Positions 24,058 to 33,930 of a stretch of 64,000 nt of DNA are shown in pieces; the first letter of the stretch is position 1; each line of letters starts with the position of its first letter. Below the pieces are notes generated by a model. It did no database searches. It was given only the letters and a program-made list of their open reading frames with translations, and was not told the DNA's origin. Position numbers and translations under genes: made by a program. This DNA comes from Zygnema cylindricum (Eukaryota > Streptophyta > Zygnematophyceae > Zygnematales > Zygnemataceae). The stretch is from contig JBBHKE010000140.1 of the NCBI GenBank assembly GCA_037447655.1, positions 268,336 to 332,335 on the forward strand, in the 5' to 3' direction.

Positions 24058-24573
24058 CACCGCCAATCGCTATTAGCGTGTAGGTTTGATTAGCGTATAC
24101 TATTATTTAGCGTGGTGTACGCTAATTGGGAATTTGGAAATTTTGGAAGAAATCGATTACTCTATTTAGGAATTAGGGTGATAGAGCTTTTTCAACTATG
24201 AAGTTTCTAATTTGGCACGCTAATATCCTCTACTGTAAATAGGGTACTCGTACAGAATTTGGCAAAACGTACAGTTTATCGTCACTATGACGCTTGCACT
24301 ACGCGTTTTGTTAAAACCCAGTTACATGATAACGGCCTGTATTAAATCATTATTTGTACTTTTTTACAAAAAAAGTACAATTTTGCACGGTCTGACACCG
24401 TCCGTACTCCACACTATTTAAAACAAACCTATAATATAATTAAAAACGCTAATTAAACTTTACCTTAAATAGAACAATGAAAAAATTAGAATCGTTTACT
24501 CTATTTCATGTGATAGAGTCGAAATTTCGAGCGACCGAATTAGAGTGATTTCCTCAAATTACGATTCGCAGTG
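24058..24573. mobile_element. Family A element, copy 5, complete (516 bp), upstream of ANKZF1
   Basis: TA-flanked (24056-24057, 24574-24575), ends CACCGCCAATCGCTATTAGC and CGATTCGCAGTG. Its edge is only 271 bp upstream of the ANKZF1 start codon, within the likely promoter region. It carries GTCACTATGACG, a decayed form of the internal palindrome. Confidence 0.8.
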
Positions 24574-25584
24574 TACTGTACTGAAACTTGCAATTTTCGG
24601 CCTTCGGAGGCGGTGTGGGCGTGTGGGACTATCCACCAGAAGTGGCCACGTCGCCTCCCTTTCATTTCGTTCTTCGACGCGCCGCACCGCGCGGACGGTT
24701 TCTCTCCCAAACTGACGACCCGACGAAACGCAAAACATTTTGAAGTGCCCGTTTAGATGTAAAATTAGCGACCGTGCAACGGTAACGCTTTTACCGAAAC
24801 TACGAACGTTTTTTCATTTCCCAATTATCGCCTATCAAAGAATAAAAACCGCCGTGAGCACATTACGCACAGTATAAACTAACGAATACTACGTACGGTA
24901 AGAATCAAGCGATGATGTAAAGTAATAAAATGCGTACCTTAATTTGTACCCATACAATATTTTTACAATTACGTACGGTGTCCGTCTATGATCGTACATT
25001 TTAGGGTTATTATATGGGATTTTTTAGGGTTTCTAAGGTACATTGCCGTACGTACCTTTATATTTTAGTAGATATTCCGTACTATTAGCCTTATTAGGGT
25101 ACTCATTCATACAATTTTGTACATTTCTGATAAATTTCCGTACTTTATAAGACTTTTAAGGATTTTCTAAGATTACACTTTTCGTATGTTTTTGTACATT
25201 GCCGTACAGTGAAATTTGCACGAATTTTGCTAAAAGTATGAAAAAGACGAATACTACGTAGTTTTCGTAAAAAAGTACGAAATGGACATCGACGGTTCAG
25301 TCTGCTCTGTTCGTCTGTTCATTTTTTTTTGAAAAAGTTTGATTCTCGAATTTTACAATATATTTTATTTTTTTAATTTTCGGTTGTATAGTTTTAGAAC
25401 TATATAGTATTATTTTAAATTTGTCTACGTTTACATGCTGCGATGTCCGTAATAGTCACCAGTTAAATAGATACGAAACTGATTGTTATACGTGGCATGC
25501 CACGCTATATAATGTAAATCATGTATTATATTATATTATAAAGTACTATTGTATGCGTAATATATATATTTTAAGTTATCGCTG
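24574..25584. repeat. Intergenic DNA with GTACG-rich repeat, copy 2
   Basis: No gene recognised. About 24990-25290 is an inverse, diverged copy of the repeat at 3722-4140 (shared order of TTTTAGGGTT, GTACATTGCCGTAC and CTACGTAGTTTTCG words). 25310-25580 is AT-rich without recognisable features. Confidence 0.45.
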
Positions 25585-25684
25585 ATATGGAATTTGCTTA
25601 TCTTGGACCAATATAACCGTTCGATAGCCAATAGCTATCGGTATCGATATCATCGCGATAAGTTTTTCACCGATACACAACACT
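25585..25684 (-). mobile_element. Foldback element, family F, truncated end
   Basis: Read on the minus strand, AGTGTTGTGTATCGG followed by TGAAAAACTTATCGCGAT and CGATACCGATAGC matches the first ~90 bases of the element at 11266. The other end is missing. Confidence 0.6.
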
Positions 25685-25739
25685 ACTTTTCGGAATGCAG
25701 AAATGCGACTTTGACAAAACAGGAAGTGGTATCCCGAAT

Positions 25740-26613
25740 CAGAGGTCGCAAAAGTCAAAATTTTACATAACCGAAACCGACCGTTTTTTTTTTTCAAAAT
25801 TTGAGTAACCGACGCCCGACCGTGTTATGTCACGCTCCAAAATTGTTAACAGTTAACCGACCGACGTTTACGAAAATAAAAGTTAACCGAAACTCGACTT
25901 CTCGCGACTAACCGTGCCCGCCCGTAACCGAAAAAGTACTAAGTTAACTAATGTACGACGTATGAATAAGCCAATAATTACAATTCGTCGCTTTCCCTAA
26001 GATTTGCGAAATGAATAGTGTTTACTACAATGTCAGATTTGCGACGCTTTGTCGCATTCCCTAAGATTTGCGAAATAAATAGTGTACTACCGTGTCAGAT
26101 TTGCGACGCTTTGTCGCGTTCCCTAAGATTTGTGAAATAAATAATGTTACTACCGTGTCAGATTTGCGACGCTTTGTCGCGTTCCCTAAGATTTGCGAAA
26201 TGAATAGTGTTTACTACCGTGTCAAATTTGCGACGCTTTGTCGCGTTCCCTAAGATTTGCGAAATGAATAATGTTACTACCGTGTCAGATTTGCGACGCT
26301 TTGTCGCGTTCCCTAAGATTTGCGAAATGAATAGTGTTGCTACTATGTCAGATTTGCGACGCTAATCATGATGTCACGTACTTCCAGTATACCAAAGAGT
26401 ACAAAGTACAATAATGTTGGATTGTATGGACAGTACAAAAATTTCATTTTTTTTGGTTTTTTGGTTAACCGACTATAACCGACCATTTTTTTTTTCTGGT
26501 GAATCAACCGACAGCCCGACCATCAAAACTTGGCAACCGAATCCGTTCCGGATCTGGCGCGGGCCGTCGGTTAACGGTCGGTCATGGTTTCGGTTGACCG
26601 TTTGCGACCTCTG
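25740..26613. mobile_element. Non-autonomous hAT element with intact ends and 8-bp target duplication (874 bp)
   Basis: Ends are CAGAGGTCGCAAA and its exact complement TTTGCGACCTCTG. TCCCGAAT is present on both sides (25732-25739 and 26614-26621), a perfect 8-bp target duplication typical of hAT. Both terminal regions match the ends of the larger hAT at 7408-10984, here inverted. The interior lacks transposase and is filled by a 63-bp tandem repeat. Confidence 0.9.
25986..26363 (+). repeat. 63-bp tandem repeat, six units, inside the hAT derivative
   Basis: GCGACGCT recurs at 26041, 26103, 26166, 26230, 26293 and 26356, a 62-64 base period. Each unit contains CCCTAAGATTTGCGAAAT and CGACGCTTTGTCGCG. 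A single inverse unit is present in the larger hAT at about 7685-7745, so the array is an internal amplification. Confidence 0.85.
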
Positions 26614-27329
26614 TCCCGAATGAATGATCCGTACTGTAACGATTTTTTTTTAAATGCTAACCCATTATCAAATAGCCAATCAAAATCATCTAAAAAAAAC
26701 GTAAAAATATGTAAACTTAAAAATTATTTTGAACTTTGACGAAACGTTATGCCCCCTTCTTGCCTGCCCGTACCTTCTACAAGTAAGACGAACTTTCCTC
26801 GCCTACTGTAATAGGATTACACGATTCGGGTACTTAGTGGCTGGAGCGAGGCTGCTATAGTTGCGATTCTAGAGCAGCGCAGCTGCGATTCCATACTAGC
26901 GCAACGTAGCAGCATAGTAACTTAGCAGTGTAACAATTTGATAGCGCCGCAACATAAGAGCGCAACATAGCAACGCCGCAGAATGTAGAATGAGCGGTAC
27001 AGTTCTAGAAGAATGTTGGATAGATCTAGGTTGACCGGAAAGGTCCACATGTACAGCGTACCGTACTAGTTTGACTAGCAGCTAGTTAGTTTAAATAGTC
27101 AGGTGGGCCTGTGAATAGAACACCTCAAGTAGACCTACACAGCTAGCGCAACCTTGTACTCTCTTTCAAGTAATAAAGCGCAACCTTGTCTGTGAGTTCT
27201 GTGTGCTCCTGCTGTTGCTACGGGAAGATCCTTGGTATTTTCCGCTGTGCACTGTGACGTGTTGTGGTGTATTGTCACCCCTTTTAAACCTACCTCCAAA
27301 CGTCGTCCATCTCCCATCTGACTCGCATC
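26614..27329. other. Intergenic DNA, no gene recognised
   Basis: After the target duplication comes AT-rich sequence, then 26860-27000 with irregular repeats of GCGCAACATAGCA-like words, then a transcript-like or LTR-like stretch (27040-27300) that I cannot assign. No significant ORF. Confidence 0.35.
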
Positions 27330-27344
27330 TGAAACCTCCCTCCC

Positions 27345-27391
<47 letters not shown>

Positions 27392-27476
27392 TTCTCTTTA
27401 ACCCTCCCTCCTTCCCTCCCTCACTCCCTCCCTCTCTCCCAATCTACTTTCCCTCCCTCCTTTTATCCCTCTCTCC
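27330..27476. repeat. Poly-C run and CT-rich microsatellite
   Basis: A run of 46 C (27346-27391) is followed by CCCTCCCT-type sequence up to the copia border at 27476. The same kind of sequence resumes at 33931, so the copia inserted into this tract. The exact length of the C run may be unreliable. Confidence 0.8.
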
Positions 27477-28528
27477 TGAAACTCTGAGACCTCCATAAGT
27501 CCTCAGAGTAGACAGCTTCCAAGAAGCCTCTAGGATAATCCTGACCCCTTTGTGTTCCAACAAAAATAACTGCCACCCTGGCAGACAAAAACCCTGACCA
27601 CCTGCACCTTTGTGAAGGCAAGACTCCCCTGAGTCGGTAGCAAAAAGAATCTCTGAATTTGCTCCCCTGAGCAGTAAGTTATGGAGGGTCAAAGTTGACC
27701 TTTTATACAGAAGCTCTCTGGGAGAGAGGGTCCTATCTTCTAAATTTTTCTAAGTCCTATCTCTCTCACAGACTCTATCTACTGATGTACGGAACCAATC
27801 AGAATTGAGTTCCGTACGCAAAAGTACAGCTGCCGGTGTACTTTATGTACGGACATTGTACGACATGGCCAAAATGTCGACACATGTCAAATCCGGATTC
27901 GGTGCCATAATCTCCGGAGATTCCACAATCCAACGGAATTTTGCCACGCGTCATCCGATGTGGCGATGGCCACAAACCGCCGAAATCTTCCTCCGCGATC
28001 TCGGCGCTAATCCCGGCCGTCCGATTAAATTCGGATTTTAATCGTAGTCGTAATAAATACATGCGCGATATTTGTTTCACTTAAGAAACAAATGCGCGGT
28101 ATTGATTTCCATTCCGTACCGTAATCCGTACTCTATATTTTACTGGATCTATGTATCCCGTAATGTATTATAGTTAAATGAATTATCGTACGTATACGCA
28201 TATAATTAATTATCAAACTATATAGTACGTAATACTTCTGCTAGACCTAACGGCTAAGGCTACCGGCTATTTCCTGTCTGCCGGCCGGTAGGTACAGGGA
28301 TCAAATCCTGCCGCCGGCGCATACCTTTTAAATAAATAAATAAACCCTAATATAAAATTCCCGTAAACCTCAGGATAGCCAAGGTAGCCATGGCTTTAGC
28401 TTCCTCTCCAATTTCTCAGTGACTGCGACAAGTTTGAGAGTTGGAGAGAGAAGTTAGAGATAGACTGCCTCGAATTCTATATTTCTTTTCAGACCTAGAA
28501 AATACTAATAAAACCATTAGTTTCAACA
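27477..28528 (-). repeat. 3' LTR of copia copy 1 (1052 bp)
   Basis: Begins TGTTGAAACTAATGG and ends GTCTCAGAGTTTCA on the minus strand, with canonical TG...CA ends. It contains the hairpin at 28063-28098. Same length as the other LTR. Confidence 0.92.
28063..28098. promoter_or_regulatory. Conserved hairpin within the copia LTR
   Basis: CGCGATATTTGTTTC and GAAACAAATGCGCG form arms around a short loop. The equivalent hairpin is at 33465-33500 in the partner LTR, and at 41837-41872 and 47465-47500 in the second copia, where the arms persist while the loop differs. Its function is unknown. Confidence 0.5.
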
Positions 28529-28537
28529 CTCTCCTTG
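28529..28537 (-). promoter_or_regulatory. Polypurine tract of copia copy 1
   Basis: AAGGAGAG on the minus strand directly abuts the 3' LTR start. The second copia has AAGGGGAG at the same place. Expected to prime plus-strand DNA synthesis. Confidence 0.7.
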
Positions 28538-28558
28538 TTTTCTAGTCAATCTTTTATT

Positions 28559-31354
28559 TTAGACCACACTTCTCCCTGCAAAAATTAGCTTAGGGGAAGG
28601 CACAGGTTTGGTCATCATATCTGCTACCATCTCACTATCTGGTCTGTACTCTAAACTGATTATTTTGTTTTCTACTTTCTCTCTAACAAAGCTGAGTCTG
28701 ATGTCCATGTGTTTGGCTTTAAAATGGTGTTTAGGATTGGCAGAAATAGCGATTGCTGCCTGATTATCACAAAATATTTTCTGCACACCACTCTTAAGAT
28801 GACCAAGTTCACCAAGTAAAGACTTGACCCACATCAATTCTTTTACAGCAGAGCAAGAGGCCATATACACAGCCTCCATGGTGGACTGAGCAATAACCTT
28901 TTGTTGTTTGCTACTCCAACAGCAAGCCCCATCACCCACATATAATACATATCCAGAAGTGCATCTCCTCATCGGAGCATCACCATAACTAGCATCACTC
29001 CAAGTAGTGATGTCAGTATTCTCCCCACCCAAATGCAACCATAGATCTCTAGTTCCTACCAAATATCTAAGGACTCTCTTAGCTGCCTCCCAATCCTTCT
29101 TAGTGGGAGCATTTAGACTTCTACTCAGCACTCCTACAGCTACAGCTAAATCCGACCGGGTACAATTCATAAAATAGATTAGACTTCCCACTACTTGCCT
29201 GTAAGGAATAGTCTGCATGAACTTCTGTTCATCAGGAGATAATTCCTCGTCTAAGACTATGACTCCTTCTTCCTCACTCCCCTCACTTCCCTTCTTCAAC
29301 TCCATTGGAGTTGTACAACTATTAGCTTTATCCATTTGAAATTTTTCAAGCATGTTCCCTATTGCTTCCTTTTGAGTCAGTTTTATAATTTTCCTTTTTC
29401 GGTCTCTCTCTACTTGAATTCCCAAAATATATTTTGCTTCCCCCATATCCTTCATTTCAAATCTCCCCTTAAGATCGGTTTTCAGTTTGTTAATTTTTTC
29501 CATTGATTTACTTAATACAAGCAAATCATCAACATAAATTGCAATAAATATAAAACCTTCCTCATCTTCGAAAACATAGATTGAGTGATCTGAGCTGATC
29601 CGAATATATCCCAGACCGGTAAGAAACTCATCAAGCTTCTTATTCCATTGTCGAGGTGCATGTTTCAAACCATAAAGAGATTTAATCAGCCGGCATACCT
29701 TACTCTCCTCTCCTTCCTCCACAAAACCTTCGGGTTGTCGCATGAAGATCTCTTCTTCCAATTCTCCATGCAAAAAGGCTGTCTTGATGTCCATCTGATG
29801 CACTTCCATGTCTTCCGCCGCTGCTAAAATGAGAAGTATGCGGACGGAGGGAAATCTGACCACCGGGGCAAAGGTTTCCTCGTAGTCAATTCCTTCCTTT
29901 TGTGTAAATCCTTTTGCCACTAATCTGGCCTTGTAGCGCTCGATTGTGTTATCTGGGTTCAGTTTTAGTTTGAAAACCCACTTATAACCGATTGGTTTTC
30001 GGTTAGGTGGACAGTCCACCAGCTCCCAAGTATCGGCTGCCATGATTGAAGCCATCTCCTCATTGATGGCTGTCTTCCACCGGTTTCTTTCTGGACAAGT
30101 CATCGCCTCTCCATAAGTTTGAGGTTCATCTTGATGAGATAGTTTAGTTACCTTGTTATTAACCTGTTTTTCTTGCAGTCTTTTGCTACTTCTCCTCCCC
30201 CCCTCAAAATTTGAGGCTGGAATAGATGGTTCTCGTGGATTCTTTCGAACAAACTCGGCTTCTCCCCTATCCCTTGATTCCGAATCAATTTCCACCACGT
30301 CTTCCGCTTCGAGTAGAGTTGTCACTGGAGTTTCCACAGCCGAGTCCTTTTCGGTCTGATTTGTTCCTGCAAGAATGTCATCTTCTCTAAAATCTGGATA
30401 GTTAGGAAGCTCAAAGTCATCGGAATTTTCTGACTCAAATCTGATTTTTACTGACTTCGTATATTTGAAGGGATCCACAAACTTTCCTTCATCCATAACT
30501 ACTAGATGTTTTACTAAGATTATATCTTCCCTTTTTAGATCATAAACTCTATATCCTTTAACATCTTCATCATATCCTAATAAGTATCCCGGTTTTCCTT
30601 TAGGATCTAGCTTCCAATTGGACCGATCAGTATCTAGACTGAAAACTTGACTGCCGAAAACCTTTAAGTGAGATATGTCTGGTTTTTGGCCTGTCCATCT
30701 CTCATAAGGTGTTTGATCTTTTATAGCTGAAGTAAGAACTCTATTCTTAAGGTAATTAGCACAGTTCATTGCTTCTGCCCAAAACCTTTTTCCTATCTTT
30801 TTATCTGAGAACATACTTCTAGCACTATCACTTAGTGTTCTATTTAACCTTTCAGCTACCCCATTCTGTTCCGGATTTTCTGGAACTGTCTTTTGGTGTT
30901 GAACCCCATCTTCCCTCAGAAAATCCTCAAACTGGTTAGAAGTATACTCTCCACCATTGTCACTCCTTACTCTCTTGATTGGAGTTTCATGGAGTTTTTC
31001 GCTCCATGCTTTATATTGTCTAAAACAATCCTCAGCTTCGGACTTGTTTTTCAAAAAATATACCCGGGAATACCGAGACCAATCATCAGTTATAGTCATC
31101 ATAAATCTCTTCCCCCCTGGTGAGGGCACTTTAGCCGGTCCCCAAATATCTGTGTGTACTAGATCTAGGATTTTTTCTCCCTTGTAGGTGGCTGACTTAG
31201 GAAAGGGTAATCTGTGTGCTTTACCTTGAGCACATCCACTACAATCACTTATATCATCACTCTCACTGAACTGAATCCCTTCCACCACTCCCATCTTTTT
31301 CATCTCTCTTAACTTATCTAGATTCACATGCCCAAGCCTCTTATGCCACATCAT
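28559..31354 (-). CDS. Copia pol: integrase, reverse transcriptase, RNase H (931 codons open)
   Basis: The frame opens at the GAG-pre-integrase finger (H4, H9, C38, C41; MWHKRLGHVN and CSGCAQGK). It continues through the integrase core with D69 (LVHTDIWGP), D132 (RSDNGGEY) and E168 (QNGVAERLN), a D-D-35/36-E arrangement. Next comes a copia-type reverse transcriptase (ERYKARLVAKGFTQ, QMDIKTAFLHG, catalytic YVDDLL), then RNase H (WSDASYGDA, STMEAVYMA, CDNQAAIAI). There are no stops in 931 codons. The real translation would start upstream in gag; a one-base deletion near 31390 separates the two. In RNase H the usual EAEY/EADY is EAVY. Coding capacity is nearly complete, so this copy inserted recently in evolutionary terms. 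Confidence 0.93.
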   Translation of the reverse strand: MMWHKRLGHVNLDKLREMKKMGVVEGIQFSESDDISDCSGCAQGKAHRLPFPKSATYKGEKILDLVHTDIWGPAKVPSPGGKRFMMTITDDWSRYSRVYFLKNKSEAEDCFRQYKAWSEKLHETPIKRVRSDNGGEYTSNQFEDFLREDGVQHQKTVPENPEQNGVAERLNRTLSDSARSMFSDKKIGKRFWAEAMNCANYLKNRVLTSAIKDQTPYERWTGQKPDISHLKVFGSQVFSLDTDRSNWKLDPKGKPGYLLGYDEDVKGYRVYDLKREDIILVKHLVVMDEGKFVDPFKYTKSVKIRFESENSDDFELPNYPDFREDDILAGTNQTEKDSAVETPVTTLLEAEDVVEIDSESRDRGEAEFVRKNPREPSIPASNFEGGRRSSKRLQEKQVNNKVTKLSHQDEPQTYGEAMTCPERNRWKTAINEEMASIMAADTWELVDCPPNRKPIGYKWVFKLKLNPDNTIERYKARLVAKGFTQKEGIDYEETFAPVVRFPSVRILLILAAAEDMEVHQMDIKTAFLHGELEEEIFMRQPEGFVEEGEESKVCRLIKSLYGLKHAPRQWNKKLDEFLTGLGYIRISSDHSIYVFEDEEGFIFIAIYVDDLLVLSKSMEKINKLKTDLKGRFEMKDMGEAKYILGIQVERDRKRKIIKLTQKEAIGNMLEKFQMDKANSCTTPMELKKGSEGSEEEGVIVLDEELSPDEQKFMQTIPYRQVVGSLIYFMNCTRSDLAVAVGVLSRSLNAPTKKDWEAAKRVLRYLVGTRDLWLHLGGENTDITTWSDASYGDAPMRRCTSGYVLYVGDGACCWSSKQQKVIAQSTMEAVYMASCSAVKELMWVKSLLGELGHLKSGVQKIFCDNQAAIAISANPKHHFKAKHMDIRLSFVREKVENKIISLEYRPDSEMVADMMTKPVPSPKLIFAGRSVV

Positions 31355-31398
31355 AATATCATGAACACCAGCATAATAAAGTTTCTTCTTTTCATTAC

Positions 31399-32874
31399 TT
31401 AAATCAGCCTAAACATCCCATGGCTACCTTTCTCAGCAATGAAATAAACATCATCCTCAAAAGTAGCAGTAAAGACTCCTTCCCTAGTGCTAGTAAAAAA
31501 ACCCTTATCATCTAATACTGATGTAGAGATAAGATTTTTGTTCAGCTCCGGAATAAACAATACATCGGTGAATGTTAATATGGATGTCTTTCCTTCTACT
31601 AACACTTTTAGATCTACCGATCCTACAAGAGTAGTGGTGACTATCCTCCCATCCCCGTACTCTATCTCTACGGTGGGAATCTTTCTTATCTTAGTGAACA
31701 GGTGTCTATCCTTACACATGTGCATGGAGGCACCTGAATCTACAATCCAGCCTGCTTCACCTTTCAATCCACCGTAAGCACATTTCTGCCTTCGTGGAAT
31801 TTCGACCTCATTTTTCGCCTCCAACTCCTCATCCAAAAGGAGCTCATCGTCCTCGTCCTCGGATTCAGCCTCAAGTACCTGTGTGACAAGGGCCTTTTTC
31901 TTTCCTCTCGGGGTACCACCGGTCTGCCCCTCCTTTAACCGAAGCTCGGTTAGCTTAGTGCACTCTGCCATATAGTGCCCCGGTTTCTTACAAAAGTGAC
32001 ATAGTCCTTTGGGAGCCCTTGGTTCGAACTCATCGGCCTGTTTTTTCTGCTCCCTACCCCCATAGTTTCCGACCGGTTTTCGGGAATCCTTGTTCCTCCA
32101 ATCAGTCGCTGTTGCCAAGGCTTGGCCACTCTTTCCTCCCCTTCGGATCTCAATTGTATTCTCTTGAACGAGAATCATCCCTACCACTGAGTTCCATATC
32201 CACCTTGAGTCAAGCAATTCCTGCACACGGTAAACTATGTTCACGAACTCATCAGGTAACTTCATCAGTAAACAGTTAACCTTTTCTTTTTCACTAAAAT
32301 CTTTTCCCGCACTCTCTAGCTCCATGAAGAGTGTAGCAAGCTCATTGCAAAAATCCAACATATTTCCCCCTTTGTATACATACTCCTTAACTTTCTGATC
32401 AGCCAACTATTGTTGCTGAATCGTACCACTTCGGTACATCTCTATGAGAGCCATCCAAAGATCGGATGCTCTTTCTACCTGCAAATGAGGACATGCAAGT
32501 CCTTGAGTGAGATGGCGTAGGATGAAGTGCTTTGCCGCCATATTGTTGAAGTCCCAGGTTTCAGTATCATTCTCCTCATTCCTCGGAATAGGTGACATGA
32601 ATGTCGAACCAGTTGCTATTGGTGTGATCGTCTCCTTCTCTTTACCTTTGTCCACCACCTCTCTTTCTTTTGTTTCCTCCGTTGAAGGTGGGTCCTCTTT
32701 CCTGGTGAATCTGGTTCCTCCAAACCCTGGAGGAATTCCAAGACTTGATGGACGCCCCAACCGTCCACTCTCTATCCCCCAAAACCTTTTTTCGCATAGA
32801 GCTCCTATCATGATACTTTCCTAGTATATGAAGCCAGTTCCATTAAATATTGGTACCCTACAGGGTGGGCCCAT
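31399..32874 (-). pseudogene. Copia gag and protease, interrupted
   Basis: Reading starts at the ATG inside the primer-binding site (32874) with MGPP...VPIFNG. It is interrupted by TAG at 32823-32821 (Trp in the 42464 copy) and again at 32409-32407, where the sequence should run on into LADQK. Downstream are the retrotransposon Gag region, a CCHC knuckle (CHFCKKPGHYMAEC) and the aspartic protease site WIVDSGASMHMC. The frame stops at 31399 (MFRLI*), where the related element at 44180 has one more T and runs on into pol. A second start at 32811 would avoid the first stop. Family knowledge: gag forms the virus-like particle and protease cleaves the polyprotein. Confidence 0.85.
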
Positions 32875-32878
32875 AACC
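32864..32878 (-). promoter_or_regulatory. Primer-binding site, internal (half-tRNA) initiator tRNA-Met type, overlapping gag start
   Basis: GGTTATGGGCCCACC follows the 5' LTR directly. It is complementary to the anticodon-stem region of eukaryotic initiator tRNA-Met (GGTGGGCCCATAACC), not the tRNA 3' end, as known for Drosophila copia. The ATG at 32874-32872 inside it is the in-frame gag start. Confidence 0.8.
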
Positions 32879-33930
32879 TCAAACTCTGAGACCTCCATAA
32901 GTCCTCAGAGTAGACAGCTTCCAAGAAGCCTCTAGGATAATCCTGACCCCTTTGTGTTCCAACAAAAATAACTGCCACCCTGGCAGACAAAAACCCTGAC
33001 CACCTGCACTTTTGTGAAGGCAAGACTCCCCTGAGTCGGTAGCAAAAAGAATCTCTGAATTTGCTCCCCTGAGCAGTAAGTTATGGAGGGTCAAAGTTGA
33101 CCTTTTATACAGAAGCTCTCTGGGAGAGAGGGTCCTATCTTCTAAATTTTTCTAAGTCCTATCTCTCTCACAGACTCTATCTACTGATGTACGAAACCAA
33201 TCAGAATTGAGTTCCGTACGCAAAAGTACAGCTGCCGGTGTACTTTATGTACGGACATTGTACGACATGGCCAAAATGTCGACACATGTCAAATCCGGAT
33301 TCGGTGCCATAATCTCCGGAGATTCCACAATCCAACGGAATTTCGCCACGCGTCATCCGATGTGGCGATGGCCACAAACCGCCGAAATCTTCCTCCGCGA
33401 TCTCGGCGCTAATCCCGGCCGTCCGATTAAATTCGGATTTTAATCGTAGTCGTAATAAATACATGCGCGATATTTGTTTCACTTAAGAAACAAATGCGCG
33501 GTATTGATTTCGATTCCGTACTGTAATCCGTACTCTATATATTACTGGATCTATGTATCCCGTAATGTATTATAGTTAAATGAATTATCGTACGTATACG
33601 CATATAATGAATTATCAAACTATATAGTACGTAATACTTCTGCTAGACCTAACGGCTAAGGCTACCGGCTATTTCCTGTCTGCCGGCCGGTAGGTACAGG
33701 GATCAAATCCTGCCGCCGGCGCATACCTTTTAAATAAATAAATAAACCCTAATATAAAATTCCCGTAAACCTCAGGATAGCCAAGGTAGCCATGGCTCTA
33801 GCTTCCTCTCCAATTTCTCAGTGACTGCGACAAGTTTGAGAGTTGGAGAGAGAAGTTAGAGATAGACTGCCTCGACTTCTATATTTCTTTTCAGACCTAG
33901 AAAATACTAATAAAACCATTAGTTTCTACA
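32879..33930 (-). repeat. 5' LTR of copia copy 1 (1052 bp)
   Basis: Begins TGTAGAAACTAATGG on the minus strand and ends CAGAGTTTGA, next to the primer-binding site. Offset to the other LTR is exactly 5402 with no length change. Confidence 0.92.

Larger units (their letters stand above)
27477..33930 (-). mobile_element. Ty1/copia LTR retrotransposon, copy 1 (6454 bp, young)
   Basis: Complete structure on the minus strand: 5' LTR 33930-32879, primer-binding site 32878-32864, gag-protease 32874-31399, integrase-RT-RNase H 31354-28559, purine tract, 3' LTR 28528-27477. A 5-bp target duplication TCTCC lies at 27472-27476 and 33931-33935. The domain order integrase before reverse transcriptase marks it as copia. 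The LTRs differ at only about 10-12 of 1052 positions by eye. Confidence 0.95.

Noticed and set aside
25986-26363. CRISPR-like array of six units
   Set aside because: Whole 63-bp units repeat without unique spacers, and they lie within a hAT transposon in eukaryotic DNA.
28230-28325. tRNA-like segment in the copia LTR (GGGATCAAATCC resembling a B box)
   Set aside because: The T-arm does not pair properly, no convincing A box or acceptor stem can be drawn, and the word lies antisense to the element.
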